This document shows positions 16,300 through 24,588 of a stretch of 64,000 nt of DNA, one piece after another. Below the pieces are notes generated by a model. It was not told where the DNA came from and did not search any database. It saw nothing but the letters and a program-made list of their open reading frames with translations. Position 1 is the first letter of the stretch. Each line of letters begins with the position of its first letter. The DNA lies in contig CAVRUJ010000002.1 of NCBI GenBank assembly GCA_963724385.1, positions 1,302,001 to 1,366,000 on the forward strand, written 5' to 3'. Both the position numbers and the translations under genes were made by a program. Origin of the DNA: DASXQK01 sp963724385 (GTDB lineage Bacteria > Pseudomonadota > Alphaproteobacteria > Dongiales > Dongiaceae).

Positions 16300-17553
16300 A
16301 TGACATTGTCCCGCCAAGCCTTTCAACCTCGGATCGCGGATCCGGTCCCCGAGCCGGCCGAGCTGCCGGCCGACCTGCCGGCAGAGACCGGATCGGGGCC
16401 TGAGCGCGCGCCGGATGGCGCCGCCACGACCAACGGCCATGTATACGCCGCCTTCCCCTTCGTTCCCGTCAACCCAGGCCTCACCGAGCGACCGCACCAC
16501 ATCCAGTCCCTGTTCGAGTTCTGGCCGCCATACTTGTTCTACGCGCCGGTGGTCGCCTATTGGATCTGGCAGGGACTACGCCACCGGAGCCTTTCGCTCC
16601 CGACCATCGCCAATCCGCTGATGGAGTTGGGCGGGCTGGCCGGGGAATCGAAGACGCGCCAGTTCGCCAGCATGAGCCCTGAGGGCCGGCGCTGGCTTGC
16701 GCCTTTCGTGAGCAGCCTGCGCGGCCCCGATGACCGGCTCGTCGAGACCGCGGCCGAACTCATCAGCCAGGCGGCCGCGGCCGGTCTCGGCTTCCCGCTG
16801 GTCGCCAAGCCTGACATCGGCTGCCAGGGTGCCGGCGTGCGCATCGTGCGCAACGAGACCGAGCTTGCCAGCTATCTGCAAGGCTTCCCCGCCGGCGAGC
16901 GGCTGATGCTCCAGCGCCTCATCGACTACGAAGGCGAAGCTGGGATCTTCTATGTCCGAAGGCCTGGCGAGGCGAGCGGGCGGATCTTCTCCATGACCTT
17001 CAAGTTCTTCCCCTACGTGATCGGCGATGGCGTCGCGACCCTTGAGCAGCTGATCCATCGCGACCCTCGGGCCGGCCGGGTTCCCCATCTCTATCTGCCG
17101 CGTCATCGCCATCGCCTCGGCTGGGTTCCGGCGGCGGGCGAAAAGGTACGGCTGGTCTTCGCCGGCAATCATTGCAAGGGCGCGCTCTTCCGCGATGCCA
17201 CGGCGCTGGTGACCCCGGCCCTGACCGAGCGCATGGACTGGCTCGCGCGCAGCATCCCGGCCTTCCATTTCGGCCGCTTCGACGTGCGCTTCGCCTCCCT
17301 CGACAACCTTCTCGATGGCAAGGATTTCACCGTCATCGAATTCAACGGCGGTGGCAGCGAGGCGATCCACATCTGGGATCCCGACGCCGGCCTGCGCGGC
17401 GCCTATGGCGCCCTGTTCTCCCAGATCCGCATGCTGTTCGAGTTCGGCGCCGCCCATCGCGCGGAGGGGCATGTCCCGGGCGGATGGCGCGAACTCTTCC
17501 GGTCCTGGCGCCGTGAATGGGACCTGAAGCGCCGCTACCCTCTCACCGAATAG
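16300..17553 (+). CDS. ATP-grasp family protein with membrane-like N-terminal segment
   Basis: A 417-residue protein. After a variable proline-rich N-terminus (residues 1-45), a conserved aromatic block (SLFEFWPPYLFYAPVVAYW, about 70-90) could be membrane-inserted, followed by LSLPTIANPLMELGGLAGESK. An ATP-grasp fold follows, with FPLVAKPDIGCQGAGV as the nucleotide-binding lysine/glycine loop and FTVIEFNGGGSEAIHIWDP as the metal-binding Glu/Asn loop. Such proteins are often labelled D-alanine-D-alanine ligase, but the acceptor is unknown. It is cotranscribed with dedA, which suggests a cell-envelope substrate. It converges with the sensor kinase gene. Confidence 0.85.
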   Translation: MTLSRQAFQPRIADPVPEPAELPADLPAETGSGPERAPDGAATTNGHVYAAFPFVPVNPGLTERPHHIQSLFEFWPPYLFYAPVVAYWIWQGLRHRSLSLPTIANPLMELGGLAGESKTRQFASMSPEGRRWLAPFVSSLRGPDDRLVETAAELISQAAAAGLGFPLVAKPDIGCQGAGVRIVRNETELASYLQGFPAGERLMLQRLIDYEGEAGIFYVRRPGEASGRIFSMTFKFFPYVIGDGVATLEQLIHRDPRAGRVPHLYLPRHRHRLGWVPAAGEKVRLVFAGNHCKGALFRDATALVTPALTERMDWLARSIPAFHFGRFDVRFASLDNLLDGKDFTVIEFNGGGSEAIHIWDPDAGLRGAYGALFSQIRMLFEFGAAHRAEGHVPGGWRELFRSWRREWDLKRRYPLTE

Positions 17554-17556
17554 GCC

Positions 17557-18852
17557 TCATTCGCGAAAGGCGATGGTGAACTTGGCGCCGCCCCCCGCGG
17601 CGTCGTCCAGCGTCACCCGCGCGCCATGGGCGGCTGCGATGCGCTGGACGATGGCGAGGCCCAGCCCAGCACCCCGCCCGCTCGACCGATCGGCGCGCCA
17701 GAAGCGCTGGAACAGCTTGTCGCGGTCCACCGCGGCGACGCCGGGCCCGCGATCCCTGACCGAAAGCGCCGGCGGCCGGGCCTGGACGGCAACGTCCACC
17801 GTCGTTCCCTCGCCTGTGTGATTGAGGGCATTCTCCACCAGGTTGCGCAGCGCCTGGTGCAGCGAATCGTGGTTGCCGTGGACCAGGACCGGTGCCTCGG
17901 CGCCGATGACGGCGATATCGCGCCGGCGGGCCAGCGCCAGGGGGGCGAGCGCTTCCGCCACCTCGAGGGCGAGGGCGGACAGATCGGTCCCCTCCTCCGG
18001 CTTCAGGGTGAGAGCCTCGAGCTCCGCCACCTGGAGAAGCTGCTCGACCAGCCGGCTCATCCGGGCGACGTCGTCGCGAAGCGCCGCGGCTTCGGCCCGG
18101 TTGCCCAGCGTATCGAGATGGGCGGTCAGGATGGCAAGCGGCGTGCGCAGCTGATGGGCGGCATCGGCAGTGAAGTCCCGCTGGGCGCGAAACCCTTCAT
18201 CGAGCCTGTCGAGGGCGGCGTTGATCGCCGACACCAGGGCCACCAGCTCGCGGGGCAGGTCGCTCGTCGGCAGTCGCCTTTCGCTGGCCGCCGGCGTAAT
18301 CCCCGCGGCAGCTCGGGCGAGCTGCTGGAGCGGCCTCAGCCCATCGCGCAGCGTGAGCGCGCCGATGATGAGCGCTGCCAGCAAGGTCGGCAGCAGCACG
18401 GGCATCAGTTCCTCGTCGAACTGGCTGCCCAGCACCGCGAGCCAGCCCTGTTCCCCATGCACGTCGATGCCGGCACGGAGTTCGACCTTGCCGATGGCGC
18501 TGTCGACTTCGCGAATCCCGGCGGTTTGATCGCCTTGGCGCAGGTATCCCTCGCGCCAGCCGGACGGGGCGGCAGCCGGTGGATGGGCCGAAGCGAAGAG
18601 CAGGCTGCCCGCCGGCGTTTCCACCGCGTACTCGAATCCGGGATCGGCCGGCAAATCCAGGCGCGGCTTTCCGTCCGCCCCGAGCATGAGCGCGGCCGCC
18701 ATCCGGTCGATGGCCTCGTTCAGTTCGTCGCGCGGTATCTCGGCATTGCCATTGTGCCGGTGCAGCAGGATCGCGATGGAGGTCGCCAGGATGACGACCG
18801 AGAAGACGAGCGCCAGACGCCAGGCAAGCCGGAACTGGAGCGATTGGTTCAT
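17557..18852 (-). CDS. Two-component sensor histidine kinase
   Basis: A 431-residue inner-membrane kinase with transmembrane helices at about residues 12-31 and 150-168 enclosing a periplasmic sensor of about 115 residues. A HAMP-like linker follows, then the dimerisation/phosphoacceptor helix with H233 in ADAAHQLRTPLAI, the N box (LRNLVENALNHT) and the G boxes RDRGPGV and GRGAGLGLAIV. It overlaps the regulator gene by four bases (ATGA). The layout matches QseC/PmrB-type kinases. The stimulus is unknown; the PepSY-cytochrome genes nearby are plausible targets. Confidence 0.93.
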   Translation of the reverse strand: MNQSLQFRLAWRLALVFSVVILATSIAILLHRHNGNAEIPRDELNEAIDRMAAALMLGADGKPRLDLPADPGFEYAVETPAGSLLFASAHPPAAAPSGWREGYLRQGDQTAGIREVDSAIGKVELRAGIDVHGEQGWLAVLGSQFDEELMPVLLPTLLAALIIGALTLRDGLRPLQQLARAAAGITPAASERRLPTSDLPRELVALVSAINAALDRLDEGFRAQRDFTADAAHQLRTPLAILTAHLDTLGNRAEAAALRDDVARMSRLVEQLLQVAELEALTLKPEEGTDLSALALEVAEALAPLALARRRDIAVIGAEAPVLVHGNHDSLHQALRNLVENALNHTGEGTTVDVAVQARPPALSVRDRGPGVAAVDRDKLFQRFWRADRSSGRGAGLGLAIVQRIAAAHGARVTLDDAAGGGAKFTIAFRE

Positions 18853-19526
18853 CCGGCGCGTTCGCCGGCGAGATAGCCGATGCCGCGCAGCGTGTGGATC
18901 TGGATGCCGGCGTCGGCGGCATCCAGCTTCTTGCGCAGGCGCGAGACATGGGCCTCGAGCGAGTTGGGGCCCACCTCGTCGTCGAAGCCGTACAGCCCCT
19001 CCTCCAGCAGCCGGCGGGCGACTACCCGGCCGGCCCGGCGCAGGAGGAGCTCCAGCAGGATCAGCTCGCTGCGCGAAAGTGCCAGAGACCGGCCGGCGAC
19101 GGAGGCCTCGCGATGCACGGAATCGAAGCTGAGCTTGCCGAGCTCGAGGGTAAGGCCCAGCACCCCGCCCGGCCGGCGCAGCAGCGCCTTCAGGCGCGCC
19201 ACCAGCTCCGCCATCTCGAAGGGCTTGGCAAGATAGTCATCGGCGCCGCTGTTGAGGCCTTTGACCTTGTCGCTGGTCCCGGCCCGCGCGGTCAGGACCA
19301 GGACCGGGACCTTATCGCCGGCCGCGCGGCGCTGCTTCAGCCATTCCCCGCCGTCGCCGTCGGGCATGCCGAGATCCAGCACGATGGCATCGAAGCTGGC
19401 CGTGGCGACCGCGGCACCTGCCTCCTCCAGCCGGCCGACCCGGTCGACGATGAAACCGGCATCGCTCAGGCCCTTGACCACGAATTGGGCCAGACGGTCG
19501 TTATCTTCCACGAGCAGCAGGCGCAT
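18849..19526 (-). CDS. OmpR-family response regulator
   Basis: A 225-residue regulator. The receiver domain has the acidic pair in LVEDND, the phosphoacceptor D51 (VLDLGMPDGDG), T79 and K101 (LAKPFEMAEL). The winged-helix output domain ends in EAHVSRLRKKLDAA and IHTLRGIGYL, the DNA-recognition helix and wing. ATG 19526 is chosen because it begins MRLLLVEDND exactly; a longer frame adds nine unlikely residues. It is encoded just ahead of its kinase with a four-base overlap. Confidence 0.95.
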   Translation of the reverse strand: MRLLLVEDNDRLAQFVVKGLSDAGFIVDRVGRLEEAGAAVATASFDAIVLDLGMPDGDGGEWLKQRRAAGDKVPVLVLTARAGTSDKVKGLNSGADDYLAKPFEMAELVARLKALLRRPGGVLGLTLELGKLSFDSVHREASVAGRSLALSRSELILLELLLRRAGRVVARRLLEEGLYGFDDEVGPNSLEAHVSRLRKKLDAADAGIQIHTLRGIGYLAGERAG

Positions 19527-19582
19527 CTTTCTATGTCCTCTTCCGCGGCGCATAATTGGGCCGGCATCCGGCTCCGGTCAAT

Positions 19583-19642
19583 CGAAGCCCCGTCGCCCGA
19601 AGCCCCGTCACCTGAAGCCCCATGACCCGAAGCGCATGATCC
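19583..19642 (+). repeat. 15-bp tandem repeat, four units, spanning a start codon
   Basis: Units CGAAGCCCCGTCGCC, CGAAGCCCCGTCACC, TGAAGCCCCATGACC and CGAAGCGCATGATCC follow one another with growing divergence. The ATG of the phosphatase gene (19636) is inside the fourth unit, so the repeat makes up its leader and ribosome-binding region. Direct repeats of this length can change copy number. Confidence 0.75.
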
Positions 19643-20200
19643 GCAGCCTGGTTCGCTACGACATCTCGATTTGCGGCATTCCGGAGCTCCCGCTCTTCCG
19701 CGAGGCGGGGGTCAGCGACGTGTTGTCCATCATCGATCCTGCGACGCCCGAGCCCGAGGCCTTCATGAGCTTCGCGCCCCATCGCCGCCGCACCCTTCGC
19801 TTCGACGATCTCCTGTTCGAGGCGCCCGGGTCGCTTGCACCCAGCGAAGCGGACGTCCAGGCCATCCTCGATTTCGGTGCCGAGCTGGAGAGCCGGAGCG
19901 ACATCGCCCATGTCCTGGTCCATTGCCATGCCGGCGTCTCGCGCTCTTCGGCCGCCGCGGCCGTGCTGATGGCCCAGCACAATCCCGGGCGCGAAGAAGA
20001 CGCTTTCATGGCCCTTCTGGAGATTCGCCCCCAGGCCTGGCCCAACACGCGCGTGGTCGAGTTCGCCGACGTCTCTGCTGGAGCGCCAAGGCGCGCTCGC
20101 CGCCGCGCTCGCGGCCTATCGCCGGGCTTTGCTCAGGGTCCGGCCGCATCTCAGCCAGATGGTGGTCAACGTCGGCCGCGGCCACGAGCTGCCGGAGTAG
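19636..20200 (+). pseudogene. Dual-specificity/tyrosine phosphatase-like protein, one-base frameshift
   Basis: A cysteine-dependent protein phosphatase. The P-loop HCHAGVSRS supplies the catalytic Cys and Arg (Cx5R pattern), followed by SAAAAVLMAQHNPG. The first frame runs from ATG 19636 to about residue 145 (WPNTRVVEFAD). The natural end (LLERQGALAAALAAYRR and on to HELPE) lies in the next frame and stops at 20200. One extra base in GTCT (20071-20074) accounts for the break; without it the protein would have 187 residues. The catalytic part is intact. The 3' end overlaps the convergent acetyltransferase gene by 35 bases. Confidence 0.8.
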
Positions 20201-20681
20201 GGCCTGCCGGTTTTTCCATGTCGACGGCCGCGACGATCAGGCCGCCGCGGGTCTTCCAGTCGTGGCGCCGGATCTCCCGGTATCCTCGCGCCAGATAGAA
20301 GCCGACGCTGTTGAGCGCCGCGACGACACGGATTCGCTCATGTCCGGCCGCCTCGATGTCTCGTTCGGCACGGCCGAGCAAGGCGGAGCCGATGCCGCGG
20401 CCAGTCCATTGGGGAAGAATGTAGAGCGCCGCGACCTCGCCGGCGGCATAGCAACAGAATCCGATCACGCCGGTGCCCGGGACCTCGGCCACGAAGTAGG
20501 CATAGCCGCCGTGCGTCATGCCCCAGGCATAGCGGTCCGGCTGCAATCCGGTGACCCAGCTTTCCACTTCGGCCCGGCTGTAGGCCCTCGGGCCGAGCCC
20601 GCGGATCGATTCCTCGTGGACCCGGCAGATGAGCGGCGCATCGCCGGTCGTCCCCGCCCGGATGGCGACGCCGGGTGGCAC
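20166..20681 (-). CDS. GNAT family N-acetyltransferase
   Basis: A 171-residue GCN5-related acetyltransferase. It shows the acetyl-CoA pyrophosphate loop QWTGRGIGSALL, the preceding strand AALYILPQW and the C-terminal NSVGFYLARGYREI. The best start is GTG 20681, just ahead of VAIRAGTTGDAP; there is no ATG there and the ribosome-binding site is weak. It begins 14 bases after leuC and is probably the last gene of the rpsP-leuC transcript. The substrate is unknown; protein N-termini, amino acids or small amines are possible. Confidence 0.82.
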   Translation of the reverse strand: MPPGVAIRAGTTGDAPLICRVHEESIRGLGPRAYSRAEVESWVTGLQPDRYAWGMTHGGYAYFVAEVPGTGVIGFCCYAAGEVAALYILPQWTGRGIGSALLGRAERDIEAAGHERIRVVAALNSVGFYLARGYREIRRHDWKTRGGLIVAAVDMEKPAGPTPAARGRGRR

Positions 20682-20695
20682 CTTCGGGCCAGCCT

Positions 20696-22108
20696 TCAGC
20701 CCAGGTCCCGTACGTCGGCCAGATGTCCGGCGAGCGCGGCGGCCGCGGCCATGGCCGGGCTCATCAGATGGGTGCGTCCGCCACGGCCTTGCCGACCCTC
20801 GAAATTGCGATTCGAGGTGGAGGCGCAGCGCTCGCCCGGCTCCAGCTTGTCGGCATTCATGGCGAGGCACATGGAGCAGCCGGGCTCCCGCCATTCGAAA
20901 CCGGCCTCGCGGAAGATGCGGTCGAGCCCTTCCTCTTCGGCCTGGTGCTTCACCAAGCCAGAGCCCGGCACGACCATGGCCTGGACGCCCGCCGCGACCT
21001 TCCGCCCCTTCGCCACCTTGGCCGCGGCGCGCAGATCCTCGATCCGCCCGTTGGTGCAGGAGCCGATGAACACCCGATCAACCTTAAGATCCTTGAGCGG
21101 CGTGCCGGGCTTGAGACCCATGTAGTCGAGGGAGCGCAGCATCGCCTGGCGCTTGCTCTCTTCGACCACATGGGCCGGATCGGGCACGCGCCCGTCGATG
21201 GGCAGCACGTCCTGGGGGCTGGTGCCCCAGGTCACCTGCGGGGCGATCGTCCTCGCGTCGAGTGCCACTTCCTTGTCGTATAGGGCGCCCGGGTCGGAAG
21301 GCAGGGTCTTCCAATGGGCAAGGGCCTGCTCCCAGGCTCCCGCCTTGGGCGCCATCGGCCGGCCCTTCAGATAGGCGAAGGTGGTCTCGTCGGGGGCGAT
21401 GAGGCCGGCTCGGGCGCCTGCCTCGATCGACATGTTGCAGACGGTCATCCGTCCTTCCATGGAAAGGTCGCGGATGGCCCGGCCGGCATATTCGATGACA
21501 TGGCCGGTACCGCCGGCGGTGCCGATCTTGCCGATGACGGCGAGGATCAGGTCCTTGGCCGTGACGCCCGTCGGCAGGTCGCCTTCCACCGTGATGCGCA
21601 TGTTCTTCGCCGGCTGCTGGATCAGCGTCTGGGTCGCCAGCACATGCTCGACCTCCGAGGTGCCGATCCCGAAGGCGAGCGCCCCGAAGGCGCCATGGGT
21701 CGCCGTGTGGCTGTCGCCGCAGACGATGGCGAGGCCCGGCTGGGTCGCCCCTTGCTCCGGCCCGATGATGTGGACGATGCCCTGGCGGATATCATGCATG
21801 GAGAAATAGGGCAGGCCGAACTCGGCGCAGTTCTTTTCCAGGGTCTCCACCTGCGTGCGCGACTCCGGCTCGGTGATCCCCCGGCTGCGGTCGGTCGTCG
21901 GCACGTTGTGGTCGGCGACCGCCAAGGTGGCCTCGGGACGCCGGACCTTCCGCCCCGCCTGGCGCAAGCCTTCGAAGGCCTGGGGGCTGGTGACTTCATG
22001 GACGAGATGCAGATCGACGTAGAGCAGGCAGGTACCGTCGTCCTGGCGATGGGCCAGATGCCCTTCCCAGATCTTGTCGAACAGCGTGCGTGGCCGGCCA
22101 GCAGCCAT
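20696..22108 (-). CDS. leuC: 3-isopropylmalate dehydratase large subunit
   Basis: The aconitase-fold subunit that holds the [4Fe-4S] cluster and, with LeuD, converts 2- to 3-isopropylmalate. It has 470 residues. Cluster cysteines are in FIGSCTNGRIEDL and GCSMCLAMN; other blocks are IVCGDSHTATHGAFGALAFGI and STSNRNFEGRQGRGGRTHLM. It is only six bases downstream of rplS, so it is read with the ribosomal genes. In related alphaproteobacteria leuD follows directly. Here leuD is 6.4 kb away, beyond the two-component, DedA and cytochrome block, and is frameshifted. Confidence 0.97.
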   Translation of the reverse strand: MAAGRPRTLFDKIWEGHLAHRQDDGTCLLYVDLHLVHEVTSPQAFEGLRQAGRKVRRPEATLAVADHNVPTTDRSRGITEPESRTQVETLEKNCAEFGLPYFSMHDIRQGIVHIIGPEQGATQPGLAIVCGDSHTATHGAFGALAFGIGTSEVEHVLATQTLIQQPAKNMRITVEGDLPTGVTAKDLILAVIGKIGTAGGTGHVIEYAGRAIRDLSMEGRMTVCNMSIEAGARAGLIAPDETTFAYLKGRPMAPKAGAWEQALAHWKTLPSDPGALYDKEVALDARTIAPQVTWGTSPQDVLPIDGRVPDPAHVVEESKRQAMLRSLDYMGLKPGTPLKDLKVDRVFIGSCTNGRIEDLRAAAKVAKGRKVAAGVQAMVVPGSGLVKHQAEEEGLDRIFREAGFEWREPGCSMCLAMNADKLEPGERCASTSNRNFEGRQGRGGRTHLMSPAMAAAAALAGHLADVRDLG

Positions 22109-22114
22109 CGCCGG

Positions 22115-22510
22115 CTATTCCTGTTCGGCCGGCGCCGCCGTCTCGGCTTCGGCGCCCGCGCCGCGCTCGGTGATGCGGGCCGCCTTGCCGCGCAGGCCGC
22201 GCAGATAATAGAGCTTGGCCCGGCGCACGTCGCCCCGGCGCACCAGCTCGATCGAGGCGATGCGCGGGCTGAACAGCGGGAACACGCGCTCGACCCCTTC
22301 GCCGTAGGAGATCTTCCGGACGGTGAAGTTGGAATTGATGCCCGCGTTCTTGCGCGCGATGCACACGCCCTCGAAGGCCTGGACGCGCTCGCGCGTGCCC
22401 TCGATCACCTTGACGTTGACCTTGAGGGTGTCACCCGGGGCGAATTCGGGCACCTTGCTGCCGGTCTTGGCGATCTGCTCCTTGCCCAGGGTCTCGATGA
22501 TCGTGGTCAT
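22115..22510 (-). CDS. rplS: Large ribosomal subunit protein bL19
   Basis: A 131-residue ribosomal protein at the 30S-50S interface. It is recognised by PGDTLKVNVKVIEGTRERVQ, FEGVCIARKNAGINSNFTVRK and GEGVERVFPLFSP, then RRGDVRRAKLYYLRGLRGKAARI. A short alanine/glutamate-rich tail follows, as in other alphaproteobacteria. ATG 22510 fits the family start. It is separated from trmD by two bases. Confidence 0.98.
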   Translation of the reverse strand: MTTIIETLGKEQIAKTGSKVPEFAPGDTLKVNVKVIEGTRERVQAFEGVCIARKNAGINSNFTVRKISYGEGVERVFPLFSPRIASIELVRRGDVRRAKLYYLRGLRGKAARITERGAGAEAETAAPAEQE

Positions 22511-22512
22511 AG

Positions 22513-23247
22513 CTAGCTTCCTTCCTTGATCCCGTTGCCGGCCGCGATGTAGCGCTGCCAGAGATCCGGCCTGCGCGTCCTCGTCGCCGCTTCGGCCTGG
22601 CTCTGGCGCCAGGCCCTGACATTCTCGTGGTGACCGGAGATCAGCACCTCCGGCACCTTGCGGCCCTGCCAATCGGCGGGCCGCGTGTAGTGGGGATACT
22701 CCAGCAATCCCCGTTCGAAACTCTCCTCGGCCAGCGCCTCCTCGGCGCCGACCACGCCCGGCAGCAGGCGCACCACCGCATCGATGAGGGCGATCGCCGC
22801 CGGCTCGCCGCCCGACAGCACGAAGTCGCCGAGGCTCACCTCCTCGACCCCGTGGGCCTCCAGGACCCTTTCGTCCACGCCCTCGAACCGGCCGCACAGC
22901 AGCGTGAGGGACCGGCGCGCCGCGAAGCCCTGCACCATCGTCTGATCCAGGCGCCGGCCCCGCGGGCTCAGATAGACCGCCGATTCCAGCCCCTTGTGGA
23001 CCGCTTTCAGTGCCCGGTCGACGACATCGGGCCGCATGACCATGCCGGGGCCGCCGCCGAAAGGCGCATCGTCGACGGACCGGTGTTTATCGCTTGCGAA
23101 GTCCCGAATGTCCACCGTTTCCAGCGCCCAAACGCCCTCCGCCAAGGCCTTGCCGGCCAGCGACAGGCCGAGCGGGCCGGGAAACATGGCCGGGAACAGG
23201 GTCAGCACGATGGCCCGCCAGCGGGGCGCATTGGTCGGCTCGTTCAA
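22513..23247 (-). CDS. trmD: tRNA (guanine-N1)-methyltransferase
   Basis: TrmD methylates G37 of tRNAs reading CNN and CGG codons, preventing +1 frameshifts. The 244-residue SPOUT enzyme has ALETVDIRDFASDKH, DDAPFGGGPGMVM, the S-adenosylmethionine knot LSPRGRRLDQ, LCGRFEGVDERV and SLGDFVLSGGEPAA, then RPADWQGRKVPEVLISGHH. It overlaps rimM by four bases. Standard length and order within the rpsP-rimM-trmD-rplS operon. Confidence 0.98.
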   Translation of the reverse strand: MNEPTNAPRWRAIVLTLFPAMFPGPLGLSLAGKALAEGVWALETVDIRDFASDKHRSVDDAPFGGGPGMVMRPDVVDRALKAVHKGLESAVYLSPRGRRLDQTMVQGFAARRSLTLLCGRFEGVDERVLEAHGVEEVSLGDFVLSGGEPAAIALIDAVVRLLPGVVGAEEALAEESFERGLLEYPHYTRPADWQGRKVPEVLISGHHENVRAWRQSQAEAATRTRRPDLWQRYIAAGNGIKEGS

Positions 23248-23771
23248 CTGGCCTTGCCTTCCTTCCCATCCTCCATCAGCCCTGCCGGCGGATCGACCAC
23301 GAGGCGGCCACCCGCCAGGTCAACCACCGGTACGACCCGGTCGTTGAAGGGCAGGCTGACCGGCGCCCGGCCCGGCCGGTCGATGGCCAGGAGATCGCCG
23401 GCGCCAAAATTCTCCACCGCCCGCACCCGGCCCAAGGGCCTGCCGTCCGCAAGCTCGACGCTTAGGCCCACCAGGTCGGCGTGGTAGTACTCGCCCTCGG
23501 CCGCCGGCGGCAACACGTCGCGCTCGAGATAGAGTTCGACCCCGCGCAGCTTCTCGGCCGCCGTCCTGTCCTCCACGCCAGCGATCCGGGCGATGACCCC
23601 GCCCTTCACCCGGTTCTTGACCGCGACCTCGAAGCGCCGGCGCCGGGCGGAATCGAGGAGCGGCCCATAGGCCCCGATCGCTGCCGGGTCGCTGGTGAAG
23701 CTCTGCAGCTTCACCAGGCCCTTGACGCCGTGGGCGGCGGCGATGCGTCCCACCAGGATGAGCCGCGGCAA
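23244..23771 (-). CDS. rimM: Ribosome maturation factor RimM
   Basis: A 175-residue 16S processing factor that binds uS19 in the 30S head. The N-terminal RimM domain begins ILVGRIAAAHGVKGLVKL; the C-terminal PRC-barrel part includes GEYYHADLVGLSVEL, NFGAGDLLAID and FNDRVVPVVDL. The start is TTG 23771, two codons before the conserved ILVGRI block; there is no ATG in this position. It lies 21 bases after rpsP and overlaps trmD (ATGA). Confidence 0.95.
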   Translation of the reverse strand: MPRLILVGRIAAAHGVKGLVKLQSFTSDPAAIGAYGPLLDSARRRRFEVAVKNRVKGGVIARIAGVEDRTAAEKLRGVELYLERDVLPPAAEGEYYHADLVGLSVELADGRPLGRVRAVENFGAGDLLAIDRPGRAPVSLPFNDRVVPVVDLAGGRLVVDPPAGLMEDGKEGKAS

Positions 23772-23792
23772 AGGCGTCTCGCCTCGGGCAGC

Positions 23793-24152
23793 CTACTGCG
23801 CCGGCGTGTCGCTGGCGGGCGCGGCGGCACTCGCCTTCGCCCGCTCCTGGGCCTTGGCCTTGGGCAGATGCTGCTTGGTCTGCTCGCGCCGCTTGGGCGC
23901 TTCGCCCAGGCCCGCCTTGGCGAGGAAGTGGGCGATGCGCTCGCTCGGCTGCGCCCCCATCTTCAGCCAATGCTTGATCCGCTCAGGATCGAATTTCACG
24001 CGGTCCGGGCTTTCCGGGGGCAGCATGGGATCGTATACGCCCAGCTTCTCGATGAAGCGTCCGTCGCGCGGCATGCGCGATTCGGCAACGACGATCCGGT
24101 AATGCGGCCGCTTCTTGGTGCCGCCGCGAGCGAGACGAATCTTGAGGGACAT
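23793..24152 (-). CDS. rpsP: Small ribosomal subunit protein bS16
   Basis: Recognised from MSLKIRLARGGTKKRPHYRI, VAESRMPRDGRFIEKLG and the DPMLPP/KFDPERIKHWLKMGAQPSE blocks. At 119 residues it has the alphaproteobacterial lysine/alanine-rich C-terminal extension. It heads the rimM-trmD-rplS-leuC series. Upstream, a VOC-fold gene separates it from ffh, which usually precedes rpsP directly. Confidence 0.98.
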   Translation of the reverse strand: MSLKIRLARGGTKKRPHYRIVVAESRMPRDGRFIEKLGVYDPMLPPESPDRVKFDPERIKHWLKMGAQPSERIAHFLAKAGLGEAPKRREQTKQHLPKAKAQERAKASAAAPASDTPAQ

Positions 24153-24181
24153 CCGGTTCTCTTCCTTTCGAGGTCAGTTGG

Positions 24182-24571
24182 CTATTCAGGCTTGTGGCAA
24201 CAGGCTTCGATCGCATGACCTTCCGGGTCGATGACGAAGGCGCCGTAGTAGTTCGGGTGGTAGTCGGGACGCAGGCCCAGCTTGCCGTTGTCTTTGCCGC
24301 CGGCCTTGATCGCCGCCTTGTAAAAGGCGTCCACCGCCTTGCGGGTTTCGGCCATGAAGGCGACATGGCTGCCGGCGCAGGCCTTGGGCTTGCGCCGCTT
24401 GGCGAGCGGCAGGCCGATCCAGAACTTCGGTGCGTCCTTGGAGGGGCCATAGCCGAAGCCATAACCGGGGACGGGAAACACCATCTTGAAGCCGAGCGGC
24501 TTCAAGGCCTGGTCATAGAACTTGCGGGCGCGCGTCAGATTGTTCACGCCCAGCGAAACATGATCAATCAT
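24182..24571 (-). CDS. VOC superfamily (glyoxalase/bleomycin-resistance fold) protein
   Basis: A 129-residue two-module vicinal-oxygen-chelate protein. It starts MIDHVSLGVNNLTRARKFYDQALKPLGF and ends GAFVIDPEGHAIEACCHK. The metal-ligand positions typical of the fold are seen as H4 in IDHVS, H69 in GSHVAF and the Glu in HAIEA. Substrate unknown; this subgroup is commonly annotated only as VOC family. It sits between ffh (17 bases upstream) and rpsP (29 bases downstream) and should be cotranscribed with them. Confidence 0.88.
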   Translation of the reverse strand: MIDHVSLGVNNLTRARKFYDQALKPLGFKMVFPVPGYGFGYGPSKDAPKFWIGLPLAKRRKPKACAGSHVAFMAETRKAVDAFYKAAIKAGGKDNGKLGLRPDYHPNYYGAFVIDPEGHAIEACCHKPE

Positions 24572-24588
24572 TCCCCTTCTCCCCTCTG

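Noticed and set aside
19583..19642. CRISPR array
   Set aside because: The 15-bp units are directly adjacent, with no spacers, and no cas genes are in the window.
20166..20200. The 35-bp overlap of the phosphatase and acetyltransferase 3' ends as evidence that one is false
   Set aside because: Both proteins keep their family motifs up to the ends; tail-to-tail overlaps of this size are ordinary.
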